The notes under the pieces were generated by a model. That model was not told the origin of the DNA. It ran no database searches and was given only the letters and a program-made list of their open reading frames with translations. Shown here one piece after another: positions 15,271 through 23,685 of a DNA stretch of 27,387 nt (its first letter is position 1; the number at the start of each line of letters is the position of its first letter). The translations under genes were made by a program, and so were the position numbers. This stretch comes from Simkania negevensis (GTDB lineage Bacteria; Chlamydiota; Chlamydiia; Chlamydiales; JAFITR01): the NCBI GenBank assembly GCA_017116025.1, contig JAFITR010000002.1, forward strand, positions 1-27,387, in the 5' to 3' direction.

Positions 15271-16770
15271 TTATTTGCGCAGTTTTGGGTCTAGGGCATC
15301 GCGCAGGGCGTCACCGATAAGGGCGATAGAGACGAGGAGGATGGTGAGTAGGATAGCCGGCGGCCATAGGAGGTAGCTTTCTCCTGGGAAGGCTGTTCTT
15401 CCTTCGTCCATAAGCACCCCCCATGAGCTTGTGCCCTCTTCTCCTAGTCCTAGGAAGGACAATCCTGCCTCGCTGGTGATGGCGATCATCATGGAGAAGG
15501 GTAGGAGTGTCAGCAGTGGCGGGATGGCGTTGGGAAGGATATGAGAGAAGATGATCCGTCGGTGGCTAAAGCCCATTGCGTGACAGGCTTGTACGTAGTT
15601 AAGGTTACGCTGTTTAAAGAATTCTGCGCGCAAGAAACGGCTAAAGCCTGTCCAGCTAAAGAGACCAAGCACGGCGATGACTAAAAAGACGGACTTATTT
15701 TGCAGAATAGCGATCACAAGCAGGAGCATGAAGAAGGTGGGCATTGCCTCCCATATTTCGAGGATACGGGCGACAACGATATCGGTTTTACCAGCGAAGT
15801 AGCCGGCTACAGCTCCTACGGGGATACCGATAAGGAGGGCGAGGGTTATGCTTAGTATACCGACAACAAGGGAGATACGTATACCGAAGATCAGTGCTGC
15901 TGTGAGGTCTTTGCGGGTGATACGCGTCAGCTCCCACCAGTCTAGGTAGCGGTTGAGGTTTTGTTCGCCACCGGCATCGTCTTCCCAGTGAAAAGGGCGT
16001 ATGAGCGGCATGAGTTCGAATGTGATTTTTTTTGCTTCACTTTCCAGCCACTGCCTGCGTTTAACGATGGCATTGAGTTTGGCCTCGGCCTCTTCTCTAG
16101 AGGCTTCTGTGCTGTTTGCTATGCGGTTTTTAAGCTGTTCAACCTGCCTCTTTTCGTTCTCCAGTTCGGTCTGCCACAACGTTGGGATGATTTCACCGCG
16201 TGCCCGCACGCTTTGTGCATAAGCGCCGCCATATTTTGCCTGCAACATTTTATCGTGACGACGACGCTGTTCAAACCGCAACAGCTCATTGAGAGCGGCA
16301 TAGGGGGTCATGTATTTGAGTTCGAACTCCCACGACCCGCCTCGATTGTCTAGCTGCTTTACAGCTTCTTGTCTGGCATGGGAAAGAGCGACATCTGCTG
16401 CAGGGTCTTTAGAATGAGCTAGGGCAAAATAGAGAAAGAGGGCCATCTGCACAACGATAGCGGAAGCTAGGACGATTTTGATTTGTCTCTTGAAGAGGAT
16501 CATTGCGACGATAGCAAGAGGGAGGGTAAAGATGGCGACATTGAAGAAGATGTCTATTCGCTTGGTGTAGAATCCGCGGTAGAAGAGGTATTTGAATAGG
16601 GGGAAATAGCTGGTCCCGTCGTAGACAACGACGAGAGGTTTGCTAGAGGCCAAGAGTGGGGCGTAGACGGCGACGAGGCAGAAGAGAGCAAAGACGATGA
16701 CGGCGGCGACACCTGTACGACGACGACGAAACTGCGTCCATATCACTTTCCAATAGGGATCTGATCTCAT
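15271..16770 (-). CDS. oppC: Oligopeptide ABC transporter permease OppC
   Basis: A 499-residue inner-membrane permease of the binding-protein-dependent (BPD_transp_1) family. The transport core occupies about residues 280-495. The EAA loop that contacts the ATPase is near 390-415 (YVQACHAMGFSHRRIIFSHILPNA), followed by SEAGLSFLGLG, typical of DppC/OppC/YejE. Classic OppC is about 300 residues. The extra length is an N-terminal region with TM segments near 15-35, 75-95 and 105-125, then a charged helical insert at about 140-260. As I recall, chlamydial OppC homologues are similarly long. Its ATG overlaps the oppB stop by four bases (ATGA), so the two are translationally coupled. No ATPase gene is adjacent, so OppD/OppF must be encoded elsewhere. 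Confidence 0.92.
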   Translation of the reverse strand: MRSDPYWKVIWTQFRRRRTGVAAVIVFALFCLVAVYAPLLASSKPLVVVYDGTSYFPLFKYLFYRGFYTKRIDIFFNVAIFTLPLAIVAMILFKRQIKIVLASAIVVQMALFLYFALAHSKDPAADVALSHARQEAVKQLDNRGGSWEFELKYMTPYAALNELLRFEQRRRHDKMLQAKYGGAYAQSVRARGEIIPTLWQTELENEKRQVEQLKNRIANSTEASREEAEAKLNAIVKRRQWLESEAKKITFELMPLIRPFHWEDDAGGEQNLNRYLDWWELTRITRKDLTAALIFGIRISLVVGILSITLALLIGIPVGAVAGYFAGKTDIVVARILEIWEAMPTFFMLLLVIAILQNKSVFLVIAVLGLFSWTGFSRFLRAEFFKQRNLNYVQACHAMGFSHRRIIFSHILPNAIPPLLTLLPFSMMIAITSEAGLSFLGLGEEGTSSWGVLMDEGRTAFPGESYLLWPPAILLTILLVSIALIGDALRDALDPKLRK

Positions 16771-18260
16771 TCTAGTGTCACTCTGGGGTCTAGGAAGGTG
16801 TAGGCAACATCGGCGACGAGGTAGCCGACGAGGGCGAGGAAGGCGCCCGATATTGCCGAGAACATGATGACATTAAAGTCTCTATTAACGACGGCATCAT
16901 AAAAGAACTTACCGAATCCGTCGATACCGAAGATCGTTTCGATGATGAGGGAGCCTCCGAGGATGACACCTAACGAGGCAGCGATCGAGGTGACGATGGT
17001 GATGGCGGCATTTCTCCCTACGTGTTTAAAGTAGATGGAGAAGGGAGGCAAGCCTTTAGCGCGCGCTGTGCGAACGTAATCTTGACGCAACACTTCGAGT
17101 ACAGCGGTACGCGACAACCGTGCCTGCGCTGCTAACGAGCCATACATGACAGCGACGAGAGGCAAGGCAATATGTAAGCTGATATCGGCCACTTTCTCCA
17201 ACGTCGTCTTTTGCTGATAGATCTGTTCGGGGCTGTTAAATCCGCTAAAGGGGATGGGGATATCGGTGAATGGGACGGTATGGGGGAGGGCTACTTTTTC
17301 GATGAGGAAAGGAGCTACGACAAAAACAGGGACGGCATATAGGATGAGGATACCGATGTTGAGCATAAAGTCGGGCCAGCGATTTTGGTAGATTGCCATG
17401 GTAAAGCCGACGATCTGACATCCGATAAAAGTAAGAAGCATAGGGAGCAGGGCGAGGGTGAGGGAGTATTTGAACCGTTTAACGACTTCGCTGATGACGG
17501 TTTTGTTGTTATCGTTACGCAAGGTGCCAAAGTCGAGGGTGGTGACACGGCTCATGTAGCGAAAAAAACGAGTGTCGGTAAAGAAGATATCCACTTTGCT
17601 CCAAAAAGAGGGGTTGAAGTCAAAAAATATCTCCTCCTTCTTGTACCACTCTTCCATAGAGATCAGCTGCTTGTCGATCTCTTCTTTCGTCGCCACCTCT
17701 CCAGGGAGGAAGTTACGCAGTTCATTGTTGCTTCTTGCAATCTTACGATTATACCTCTTCTTTTTTTCGCTCAACCCTGGCCCGAGGTATGCTTGCTGCG
17801 TACCACCGCGAACAAAGAAGCGCATGGCGGTCTTGCGCACACCAAAGGGCTGTGAGGGATCTTTTGCAATCGCAAGCAGATAGCCCATGAGATATTTCGA
17901 ACGATCTCCGAAGCGGATACGCAGCTGGTCATACTCTTTAACACTCATCTCGTGGCCATTGTTTTCTCTGCTGTCGAGTTTACGCAACGCCTCCTTAACG
18001 TAAGCGTAACTTGTCGACGGCCAGCTATTGAAAAGGATCGGTAGCGTGAGGCCATAGTGTTCGCGAAAGTTCAGATACTGATCGTCCCTGCCAAAGGCAA
18101 ACTCTTTGTCGGCAGAGCGCGTCGCGTCGCCCGTATCGGAGATCGTACCTACCGTGACGGGATCTCCAGGTGCCAGATTGATGATGATAAAGTTAACCAG
18201 GACGATACAGAAGAGGGTGAGGGGGAGAAGGAGCAGTCGCCTGATGAGATAACTTGCCAT
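16767..18260 (-). CDS. oppB: Oligopeptide ABC transporter permease OppB
   Basis: A 497-residue permease that pairs with OppC in the inner membrane. TM1 is at about residues 8-30 (LLLPLTLFCIVLVNFIIINLAPGDP, the normal OppB/YejB opening). A long non-membrane insert spans roughly 45-250, rich in charged residues. The core follows, with the EAA loop near 385-410 (DYVRTARAKGLPPFSIYFKHVGRNA). The insert explains why it is longer than the usual 300-360 residues. It overlaps oppC by four bases. Upstream lies a 498-bp repeat-rich gap before oppA, so oppB may depend on read-through from oppA or on its own promoter. No good ribosome binding site is visible before ATG 18260. Confidence 0.92.
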   Translation of the reverse strand: MASYLIRRLLLLPLTLFCIVLVNFIIINLAPGDPVTVGTISDTGDATRSADKEFAFGRDDQYLNFREHYGLTLPILFNSWPSTSYAYVKEALRKLDSRENNGHEMSVKEYDQLRIRFGDRSKYLMGYLLAIAKDPSQPFGVRKTAMRFFVRGGTQQAYLGPGLSEKKKRYNRKIARSNNELRNFLPGEVATKEEIDKQLISMEEWYKKEEIFFDFNPSFWSKVDIFFTDTRFFRYMSRVTTLDFGTLRNDNNKTVISEVVKRFKYSLTLALLPMLLTFIGCQIVGFTMAIYQNRWPDFMLNIGILILYAVPVFVVAPFLIEKVALPHTVPFTDIPIPFSGFNSPEQIYQQKTTLEKVADISLHIALPLVAVMYGSLAAQARLSRTAVLEVLRQDYVRTARAKGLPPFSIYFKHVGRNAAITIVTSIAASLGVILGGSLIIETIFGIDGFGKFFYDAVVNRDFNVIMFSAISGAFLALVGYLVADVAYTFLDPRVTLE

Positions 18261-18511
18261 ACCATTCTACAGTTATTTATTCGTTTTTAACGCAAAGGTC
18301 GCGAAGAAAAAAAAGAGTATTTTATTAAAGAACGCCTTTTTTTTCTTTGCGTTTCATTTCATTGTCTCATTAACCTTACTGTACTCGTAATTAGTCACGG
18401 GGTGTAGGCATTTGCGTGATGATAGTGTGGCATAGGTTTTCAATCGCCCTTCGGGCTCCATTTTCTCTATTTACATACCACGGGTTCCTCGCTTCGCTCG
18501 TCACCCGAGGC

Positions 18512-18535
18512 TTTGATCGAGCGCCCTCCGGGCTT
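18512..18535 (+). repeat. 24-nt direct repeat, copy 2
   Basis: Identical to 1-24 and likewise containing the GCCC-TCC-GGGC hairpin. A related GCCC-TTC-GGGC hairpin lies nearby at about 18447-18457. Confidence 0.65.
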
Positions 18536-18552
18536 TAATAAAAAGGCTCTGG

Positions 18553-18595
18553 TATTCTCTTCGCGCCTCTTCGCGATCTTCGCGTTTATATTCAT
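18553..18595 (+). repeat. R2 repeat (TTCGCGATCTTCGCG), copy 1
   Basis: Starts TATTCTCTTCGCG and ends TTTATATTCAT. Two other copies lie at 20941-20986 and 22620-22656. Confidence 0.8.
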
Positions 18596-18758
18596 CTGGC
18601 ACCACCCCTACCCCGTGATCGATTACTATAAGTAGCGATCTTGTCTATCTTTCCATCCTGCTTATCTTGTTCCTTTTCGTGGCTATTTAAACCGCTCTAT
18701 TAATCACTCCTCCATACCCCGTGACCGATTACCTGTGTTCGTCGGGGTATCTGCATAA

Positions 18759-20918
18759 TTACGGGCTCTTCAGCCATATCACGCTAAGGTCAGGCTCGCT
18801 AACGGTAGCGCCGGGGATAAGGTCTTGATGCTCTTTGGGGATAAAAAGATTCTGGACATAGTCGCGGGAGAGCATCACCGTTTTGGGTGAATATAGGAAG
18901 GTATAGGGTGCTTCGTCATGGATGATTTGATGGAAGCGATGGTATAGCTTATTGCGGTCATCTTGGTTATATTCATATTGCAATTTGGCGATAATACGGT
19001 CGACTTCGCTGTTGGCAAAACCAATCGCATTCGACGACCCTTTCTCTTTTGCCCCTCGAGAGTGCCATATTTGCTTCGGTTCTCCAGGAGGCGTACCCAG
19101 TGCCCAACCGAAGTAAATCGCATCAAACGACTTGTCGTTAAACGCCTGCGTCAAGTCAGCAATATCTGAGCCGTTGAGATCACAATCAACCCCTACCTCT
19201 TTCAGCGCAGTGGTGATATACTCGCATATGACCTTAGACGTCGGGTTCTTTACATAATATGACAGCTTGAAACGAAAAGGCACGCGCGCACCATCGATCA
19301 GCTTGTCGCGAACCCCATCGCCATCAGAATCATACCATCCCTCTTCTTCCAACAGTTTTCTCGCCTCAGCGGGGTCGTATGGCCAAGCGGAGATGGTCGG
19401 ATCGTACGCAGGGTCTTCAACAAACGCAGGGCCTGTCACCGCCACTCCCATCTCGTTAAGATTTTGAGTGATGATACGGTTGCGGTCGATCGCCATCGTC
19501 ATCGCCCGGCGCACCTTTTTCTCTTCAAAAAACGGCTTCGCTTGGTTCCAACCAATGTAGTTAAAGGCACGGTCGGTGTAGTTCATACGGTGAATGGCAA
19601 GCCCTTCGTTACTCTGTTCAACATATTGAGGAGAAGATTCAAACTGCTCCAGCTCGACAAGCTGCGTCGGACGCAACGAATGGGTGTCGAGCTTGCCTGC
19701 TTTGAACGACTGCCATATCGTGTCAGGGCTGTTGTAGAAAGCGATCTCCATCCCCTCAACAAGGACAGCATAACGGTGATAATAGTCGGGGTTGCGCTTA
19801 AAGCGTAGGCTCTCGTCCGTCATCCCATCAAAAATCCACGCTCCACAGCTGACGATGATGTTTTTTGCCCAATGCTCAGCAAAGTTTTGTGCCCATACGG
19901 AGTCGATGCGATAGGCATCGGGATCATCACCATCGTCGACGATCTTTTTGCCGTCGGGGAAATATTGATAGACAAAGCGTGCCAAAGGTTGCAACGCTCC
20001 CGTCCACCCTCTAGCGATGTATTTGATCTTAGGCACAAGAGTACCATCGTCTTCTTCGACCTCTTCTCTCTTCCAACGCACGACAAAGGTAAGGTCGTCA
20101 ATGACGCGCAGCTCTTCAATATCCTCAAGGTAGTTGCGCAAAGCAACAGCCCCCGAATTCTGAACATATGGATTCATCACCACGTCGAGGTGAAATTTAA
20201 AGTCGTGTGCCGTAACTTTATGTTTGCGTAAGAAGTGGGAGTCGAGAGCGACGTTTGAAGGTAGGTGAGCGGGGTTGAGAGGCTGCCAATATACGCCATC
20301 ACGCAGATGCACCCAAAACTCCTTCTTACCATCACCACGCACCCTCTCTTCCAACTTCAAAGCCATGTTCGGCGCTAACGTTTCATATTTACCAAATTGC
20401 TGCTGGGCAACAGAGACGTTACACATGCCGATAAAACTCGAATAGGGAGCCATACCGATGAAAGGATGTAGGTTGTTCGGTTTCGTCGTCGCCATCCTCC
20501 GCATACCCAACGGCCTAAAGCCCCTGCCCAGCTGCTCAGGAAGCACCTTTGTATAGTAAGGATCTTCCTCAAGGATATTTGGTAAGCTTTGATCGACATG
20601 CTCGCGGTGGCGCAACTGCCGATCCGCATAGAGAGACGACACCGTTCTACCACGGGATTGCACAGATGGCTCCTCAGACATACCCGCAGGCATGTTGTTA
20701 CCTGCATCAAGGATAATCTGTAGCACCTCTTCTCGGACCCTTTGTGTCTCCAACGACGCAGCCAACACCTCGCTTTTTATCTCTCCAAGGTCAACACGTA
20801 TTGCTCTGACATTGTCTTCTAATAAGAGCGAAGACCAGTAAAGCATGGCCATAAAGAGGAGCAGACCCAAACCGACAACAAAACGGAAGATATATAGTCC
20901 TAGAGGTTCTCTATTCAT
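18759..20918 (-). CDS. oppA: Oligopeptide-binding protein OppA, membrane-anchored
   Basis: A 719-residue extracytoplasmic solute-binding protein of family 5 (SBP_bac_5), which captures peptides for OppBC. Instead of a lipobox it has an uncleaved-looking TM helix at residues 10-32, followed by a heptad-like stretch (33-75), so it is probably a membrane-tethered, perhaps coiled-coil-assembled, receptor. The binding domain spans about 150-715; recognisable pieces are MALKLEERVRGDGKKEFWVHLRDGVYW, FNYIGWNQAKPFFEEKKVRRAM and AEARKLLEEEGWYDSDGDGVRD. It is longer than E. coli OppA (about 540). It begins 3 bp after the transhydrogenase stop and has no clear ribosome binding site, which suggests coupled translation. 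Confidence 0.92.
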   Translation of the reverse strand: MNREPLGLYIFRFVVGLGLLLFMAMLYWSSLLLEDNVRAIRVDLGEIKSEVLAASLETQRVREEVLQIILDAGNNMPAGMSEEPSVQSRGRTVSSLYADRQLRHREHVDQSLPNILEEDPYYTKVLPEQLGRGFRPLGMRRMATTKPNNLHPFIGMAPYSSFIGMCNVSVAQQQFGKYETLAPNMALKLEERVRGDGKKEFWVHLRDGVYWQPLNPAHLPSNVALDSHFLRKHKVTAHDFKFHLDVVMNPYVQNSGAVALRNYLEDIEELRVIDDLTFVVRWKREEVEEDDGTLVPKIKYIARGWTGALQPLARFVYQYFPDGKKIVDDGDDPDAYRIDSVWAQNFAEHWAKNIIVSCGAWIFDGMTDESLRFKRNPDYYHRYAVLVEGMEIAFYNSPDTIWQSFKAGKLDTHSLRPTQLVELEQFESSPQYVEQSNEGLAIHRMNYTDRAFNYIGWNQAKPFFEEKKVRRAMTMAIDRNRIITQNLNEMGVAVTGPAFVEDPAYDPTISAWPYDPAEARKLLEEEGWYDSDGDGVRDKLIDGARVPFRFKLSYYVKNPTSKVICEYITTALKEVGVDCDLNGSDIADLTQAFNDKSFDAIYFGWALGTPPGEPKQIWHSRGAKEKGSSNAIGFANSEVDRIIAKLQYEYNQDDRNKLYHRFHQIIHDEAPYTFLYSPKTVMLSRDYVQNLFIPKEHQDLIPGATVSEPDLSVIWLKSP

Positions 20919-20921
20919 TGA

Positions 20922-22418
20922 TTAGCAATGCCCGCCATCCTTTGTATTCTCTTCGCTTTCTTCGCGATCTTCGCGTTTATATTCATTGTTCGGTTGAGGG
21001 TGCATGACGGGATCTTTAACCTTATGGCCAGACAAGGCACCAAACCCGTCGTAACAGGCATATTTGTACAAGTCGTGCAATGTAGGATAGTTAAAGACGT
21101 AATTAATCACATCGGACAACGTCTCTTGCCTCTGGACCAACATCATACCAAAGTGGATCAGCTCAGAGGCGATAGGACCGATGATATGAACGCCAATGAT
21201 CACCTGATCTTCTTTGTTGAAGAGGATTTTCATAAAACCTTCTTTAAAGCCCATGATCTGTCCGCGCGTCATATCTTGGTAACGCGAATAGCCAACACAA
21301 CAGCTAATCCCTTCTTTTTTTGCATCTTCTTCCGTCAGTCCCACCATCGAAATTTCAGGAACGGTGTAGATGCCGTAAGGGAGGAGACGGGTAAGGGTCT
21401 CCACATCATGTAAACCAAACATATGCGCAACGGCAATACGTCCCTGATCCATGCCCGTGCTTGCCAAGGCAGGGAAACCGATCACATCGCCAACAGCAAA
21501 GATGTTGTTAACATTGGTACGGTAACAACCATCGACTTCTATCGCCTCTCTCTTGCCAACCGCGACCCCCACCTTATCAAGATTCAACCCCTGGAGTGCC
21601 CCCTGTCTGCCTGCAGCATACAAAAAGATATCCGTCTCAACCTCCTCGCCGGAGGAAAGCGTCGTTCTCACCCCCTCACTACCAATACGCTCAACCTTGT
21701 CCACACGTAAATTAAAAAAGGTTTGCACCCCCGCTTTACGCATCTGGGAGACCAACTCGAACGTAATGTCTTTGTCTAAAAAGCGCAAAATTTCATCGCT
21801 GCCATTGACAAGGCAAACCTGCGCACCCATGGTAGCAAAAATCGTCGCATACTCACAACCGATCACCCCTGCACCGATGATGCAGATCGAACGAGGGAAC
21901 TTCTCAATCTCTAAAATGGAGTCCGAGTCGTAAACAGAGCCGGCGTCAAAAGGGATATTTTCTGGATGAAAAGGATATGATCCTGTAGCAACAAGGACAA
22001 ACTGTGTGTACAACAAAGCTTCATCTTTGCCTTGTACCTGTACAGTATGGGCATCTTCAAAAGAAGCGACACCCTGGTAGATATCCACACGATGCATCTG
22101 AAGGTTACGGTGAACCTCGTCGTTCTGTGCCGATATCACCTGATTTTTGCGAAACAGAAACTCCTGTGCACTCGCCTCATGCTGAAGAGCCTTTTCTACG
22201 CCGTATAATCCTTTGTCATACTTGCCAGAGAAGTAGATCGCCGTTTCCTTCAACGTCTTCGACGGCACCGTACCAGTATGCACTCCAGCACCACCAAAAC
22301 GCCCAGGCTCCTTTTCGATGATCGCCACACGCTTTTGAAAATAAGCTGCTTTCACCGCCGCCTTCTCGCCAGCAGGGCCCGAACCAATCACCACCAAGTC
22401 GTACTTCTTCTTGATCAT
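20922..22418 (-). CDS. sthA: Soluble pyridine nucleotide transhydrogenase (Si-specific), SthA-like
   Basis: A 498-residue flavoprotein of the disulfide-reductase fold, likely exchanging hydride between NADH and NADP in the cytoplasm. The FAD loop IGSGPAGEKAA is near the N-terminus, the NAD(P) loop IGAGVIGCEYA near 180, and FAVGDVIG near 310. The active-site region reads GGAGVHTGTVPSKTLKE: the CxxxxC redox disulfide is absent, and the usual HPxxxE end is replaced by NYPTLHDLYK. Both are typical of SthA rather than lipoamide dehydrogenase. ATG 22418 is chosen by homology (M-IKKKYDLVVIG). An in-frame ATG at 22442 lies inside R1 copy 5 with AAGGA only two bases away. Residues 478-493 are encoded by an R2 repeat, giving an extra charged tail. 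Confidence 0.9.
   Translation of the reverse strand: MIKKKYDLVVIGSGPAGEKAAVKAAYFQKRVAIIEKEPGRFGGAGVHTGTVPSKTLKETAIYFSGKYDKGLYGVEKALQHEASAQEFLFRKNQVISAQNDEVHRNLQMHRVDIYQGVASFEDAHTVQVQGKDEALLYTQFVLVATGSYPFHPENIPFDAGSVYDSDSILEIEKFPRSICIIGAGVIGCEYATIFATMGAQVCLVNGSDEILRFLDKDITFELVSQMRKAGVQTFFNLRVDKVERIGSEGVRTTLSSGEEVETDIFLYAAGRQGALQGLNLDKVGVAVGKREAIEVDGCYRTNVNNIFAVGDVIGFPALASTGMDQGRIAVAHMFGLHDVETLTRLLPYGIYTVPEISMVGLTEEDAKKEGISCCVGYSRYQDMTRGQIMGFKEGFMKILFNKEDQVIIGVHIIGPIASELIHFGMMLVQRQETLSDVINYVFNYPTLHDLYKYACYDGFGALSGHKVKDPVMHPQPNNEYKREDREESEENTKDGGHC
20941..20986 (+). repeat. R2 repeat, copy 2, inside the sthA coding region
   Basis: Same TTTGTATTCTC start and TTTATATTCAT end as copy 3, with a small extra CTTTC segment. 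Read on the minus strand it encodes the Glu/Arg-rich tail NEYKREDREESEENTK of the transhydrogenase. The length is compatible with preserving the frame. Confidence 0.8.
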
Positions 22419-22431
22419 TGTATTGCCGTTA

Positions 22432-22553
22432 GCGCTACGCATGGTCCTTCAGACCAGATTCTGAGGGGGGCGGACCTAGGCCTACGCTTTGGCCTTCAGC
22501 CCGTCGCTCCGACCTAGGCTATAGCTGCCTGCACGACCTTCGGCCGGCCTTTT
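22432..22553 (+). repeat. R1 repeat, copy 5
   Basis: The only unpaired R1 copy in the window. It starts at GCGCTACGCATGGTCCTTCA and has CCTAGG boxes around TGGCC-TTC-AGCCC. Its end reads CGACC-TTC-GGCCG then GCCTTTT, with one mismatch in the last stem. It lies just upstream of the transhydrogenase start and supplies an alternative ATG. Confidence 0.85.
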
Positions 22554-22619
22554 GCCGTGCGCCCACTATGTCGCATCAAAGATATTACTCCAAGATAAAT
22601 AGAGCAATTCTCGCGACCC

Positions 22620-22656
22620 TTTGTATTCTCTTCGCGATCTTCGCGTTTATATTCAT
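22620..22656 (+). repeat. R2 repeat, copy 3
   Basis: Intergenic copy between sthA and the TauE-like gene. It is the shortest of the three and lacks the extra segment present in copies 1 and 2. Confidence 0.8.
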
Positions 22657-22671
22657 CAGTTATTTGCTCAT

Positions 22672-23364
22672 TTAATACATTACGATATGGTAGTGTGGCG
22701 ATGCATTAGGGTTGAGGATAAGGTGTGGAATGATATCGAGATCGGCAAAACCGCGCAGCAAGGCAAAACCACCAACGATCAAAGCAAGCAGACCCAAAAC
22801 AGGGCGGTAGTGTTTTTTCCATTTGGCGACCCAGCGATGTGCCTGTAAAGCGAAAAAGAGCGAAGGGCTAGTAAGGAGAGCAAAGAGAAAACCGTTGGCT
22901 AAGCCAACAGTGGTGTCGCCTGCTAGGGCACATGCGGAGAAGACAACAAGCGTCTGTCCGCAAGGAAGAGCAACGGTAAAAAACCCGAAGAGGAGTGTCG
23001 CCAGCGGATGGTCTTTCAACATTAACGCAGACAAATAGTGGTTGAACCTTGCCGTACGCCTCCCCACCCAACGGTGCCCCGGATAGGAAAAACCAAACAG
23101 CGAACAGAGACCCACAACAACAATTAAACCGCCAAGAGCAAGACTGAGATAAGCGGGAATGTTATGTGTTTTGAATAGCAGTGTGATGACGGAGCCAACT
23201 CCTCCTGCAACAGCCCCTGCAAAAGAGAATGATGCTAGACGGCCTAAAAAGTAGAAGTAACGGTAACGGTGTTTACCTAAGAGGAAGACAAGAGGTCCAC
23301 ACATACCTAGACAATGTAGATTGCCAAAGAGGTAGATGGGCAGTAAGCTAAAAAACAACGCCAT
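22672..23364 (-). CDS. TauE/SafE-like (DsbD_2 type) membrane protein
   Basis: A 230-residue protein with about six hydrophobic helices. The N-terminal GNLHCLGMCGPLV (His17, Cys18, Met21, Cys22) and the mid-protein VALPCGQT are hallmarks of the sulfite-exporter TauE/SafE or cytochrome-biogenesis-like TM family, often found beside cbb3 oxidase or copper-handling genes. The His/Cys/Met cluster would suit a metal ion or a thiol redox step in the inner membrane. It starts 3 bp after the 105-residue gene, so the two share a transcript. No oxidase gene is visible in the window, so a link to cbb3 assembly or copper is inference. Its C-terminus (SPHYHIVMY) carries two further His residues. Confidence 0.85.
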   Translation of the reverse strand: MALFFSLLPIYLFGNLHCLGMCGPLVFLLGKHRYRYFYFLGRLASFSFAGAVAGGVGSVITLLFKTHNIPAYLSLALGGLIVVVGLCSLFGFSYPGHRWVGRRTARFNHYLSALMLKDHPLATLLFGFFTVALPCGQTLVVFSACALAGDTTVGLANGFLFALLTSPSLFFALQAHRWVAKWKKHYRPVLGLLALIVGGFALLRGFADLDIIPHLILNPNASPHYHIVMY

Positions 23365-23367
23365 ATT

Positions 23368-23685
23368 CTACCGCTCTCGTCTATCAGCGTGAGCAGCAAC
23401 GTCGTTCTGCTGTCGGATCTGCTGCACCTCCCTACCCTTGATCGCCGTCGTCCCCGAAGGACGTGACATGCCGATAGTAAGAACGATCAACAATACAGCA
23501 AGAAAAGCAGAGGCTCCTACAATAGCAAAAATCTGAAAAAACCGTCTGTGTGGGAATTTCACCACCTCATCACCCAATCCTTCATCACCAGCAATTTCCG
23601 TAAAACAATAAGCTGGCAGGCTTTCAGCCTGCATTGTTCGGGTTGCTTTACCCAGCAGTATTTGCAGCCTGAAAGGCTGTAACAT
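23368..23685 (-). CDS. Small single-pass membrane protein of unknown function
   Basis: A 105-residue protein from ATG 23685, with AGGA nine bases upstream. One clear TM helix lies at residues 49-73 (RFFQIFAIVGASAFLAVLLI), preceded by an acidic stretch and followed by a polar, Arg-rich tail. Residues 3-24 are encoded by a palindromic element (23616-23679), so the original gene may have started elsewhere or gained this segment. It ends 3 bp before the TauE-like gene and may be its partner. I recognise no family. Small cbb3-cluster proteins such as CcoQ have one TM, but no sequence match is evident. Confidence 0.65.
   Translation of the reverse strand: MLQPFRLQILLGKATRTMQAESLPAYCFTEIAGDEGLGDEVVKFPHRRFFQIFAIVGASAFLAVLLIVLTIGMSRPSGTTAIKGREVQQIRQQNDVAAHADRRER
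23616..23679. repeat. Triple-hairpin palindromic element
   Basis: GCAGGCT-TTC-AGCCTGC (23616-23632), a GGGT/ACCC hairpin (23640-23653) and CAGCCT-GAA-AGGCTG (23665-23679) follow one another. The two outer hairpins are inverted copies of the same theme. This is a REP-like architecture. It lies wholly inside the 5' coding end of the 105-residue gene. Confidence 0.85.

Larger units (their letters stand above)
18387..18732. repeat. Three-copy CCCCGTGAYCGATTAC element
   Basis: Copies lie at 18611-18626 and 18717-18732 in direct orientation, and at 18387-18402 as the inverted form GTAATTAGTCACGGGG. The first and second could pair across about 210 bases. It may be a palindromic repeat remnant. Confidence 0.6.
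18261..18758. other. Repeat-filled gap between oppA and oppB
   Basis: No gene is evident in this 498-bp space. It holds a 15-bp A/T-rich inverted repeat (18301-18315 with 18336-18350, one G-T mismatch, 20-base loop), a three-copy CCCCGTGAYCGATTAC element, a GGGTTCCTCGCTTCGCTCG block near 18482, the second copy of the window-start 24-mer, and a TTCGCGATCTTCGCG repeat. Such a gap inside an otherwise compact transporter operon is unusual. Confidence 0.65.

Noticed and set aside
22419..22442. Upstream ATG for the transhydrogenase
   Set aside because: It comes from R1 copy 5, and its AAGGA is only two bases away; family members begin at the residue matching ATG 22418. Not fully excluded.
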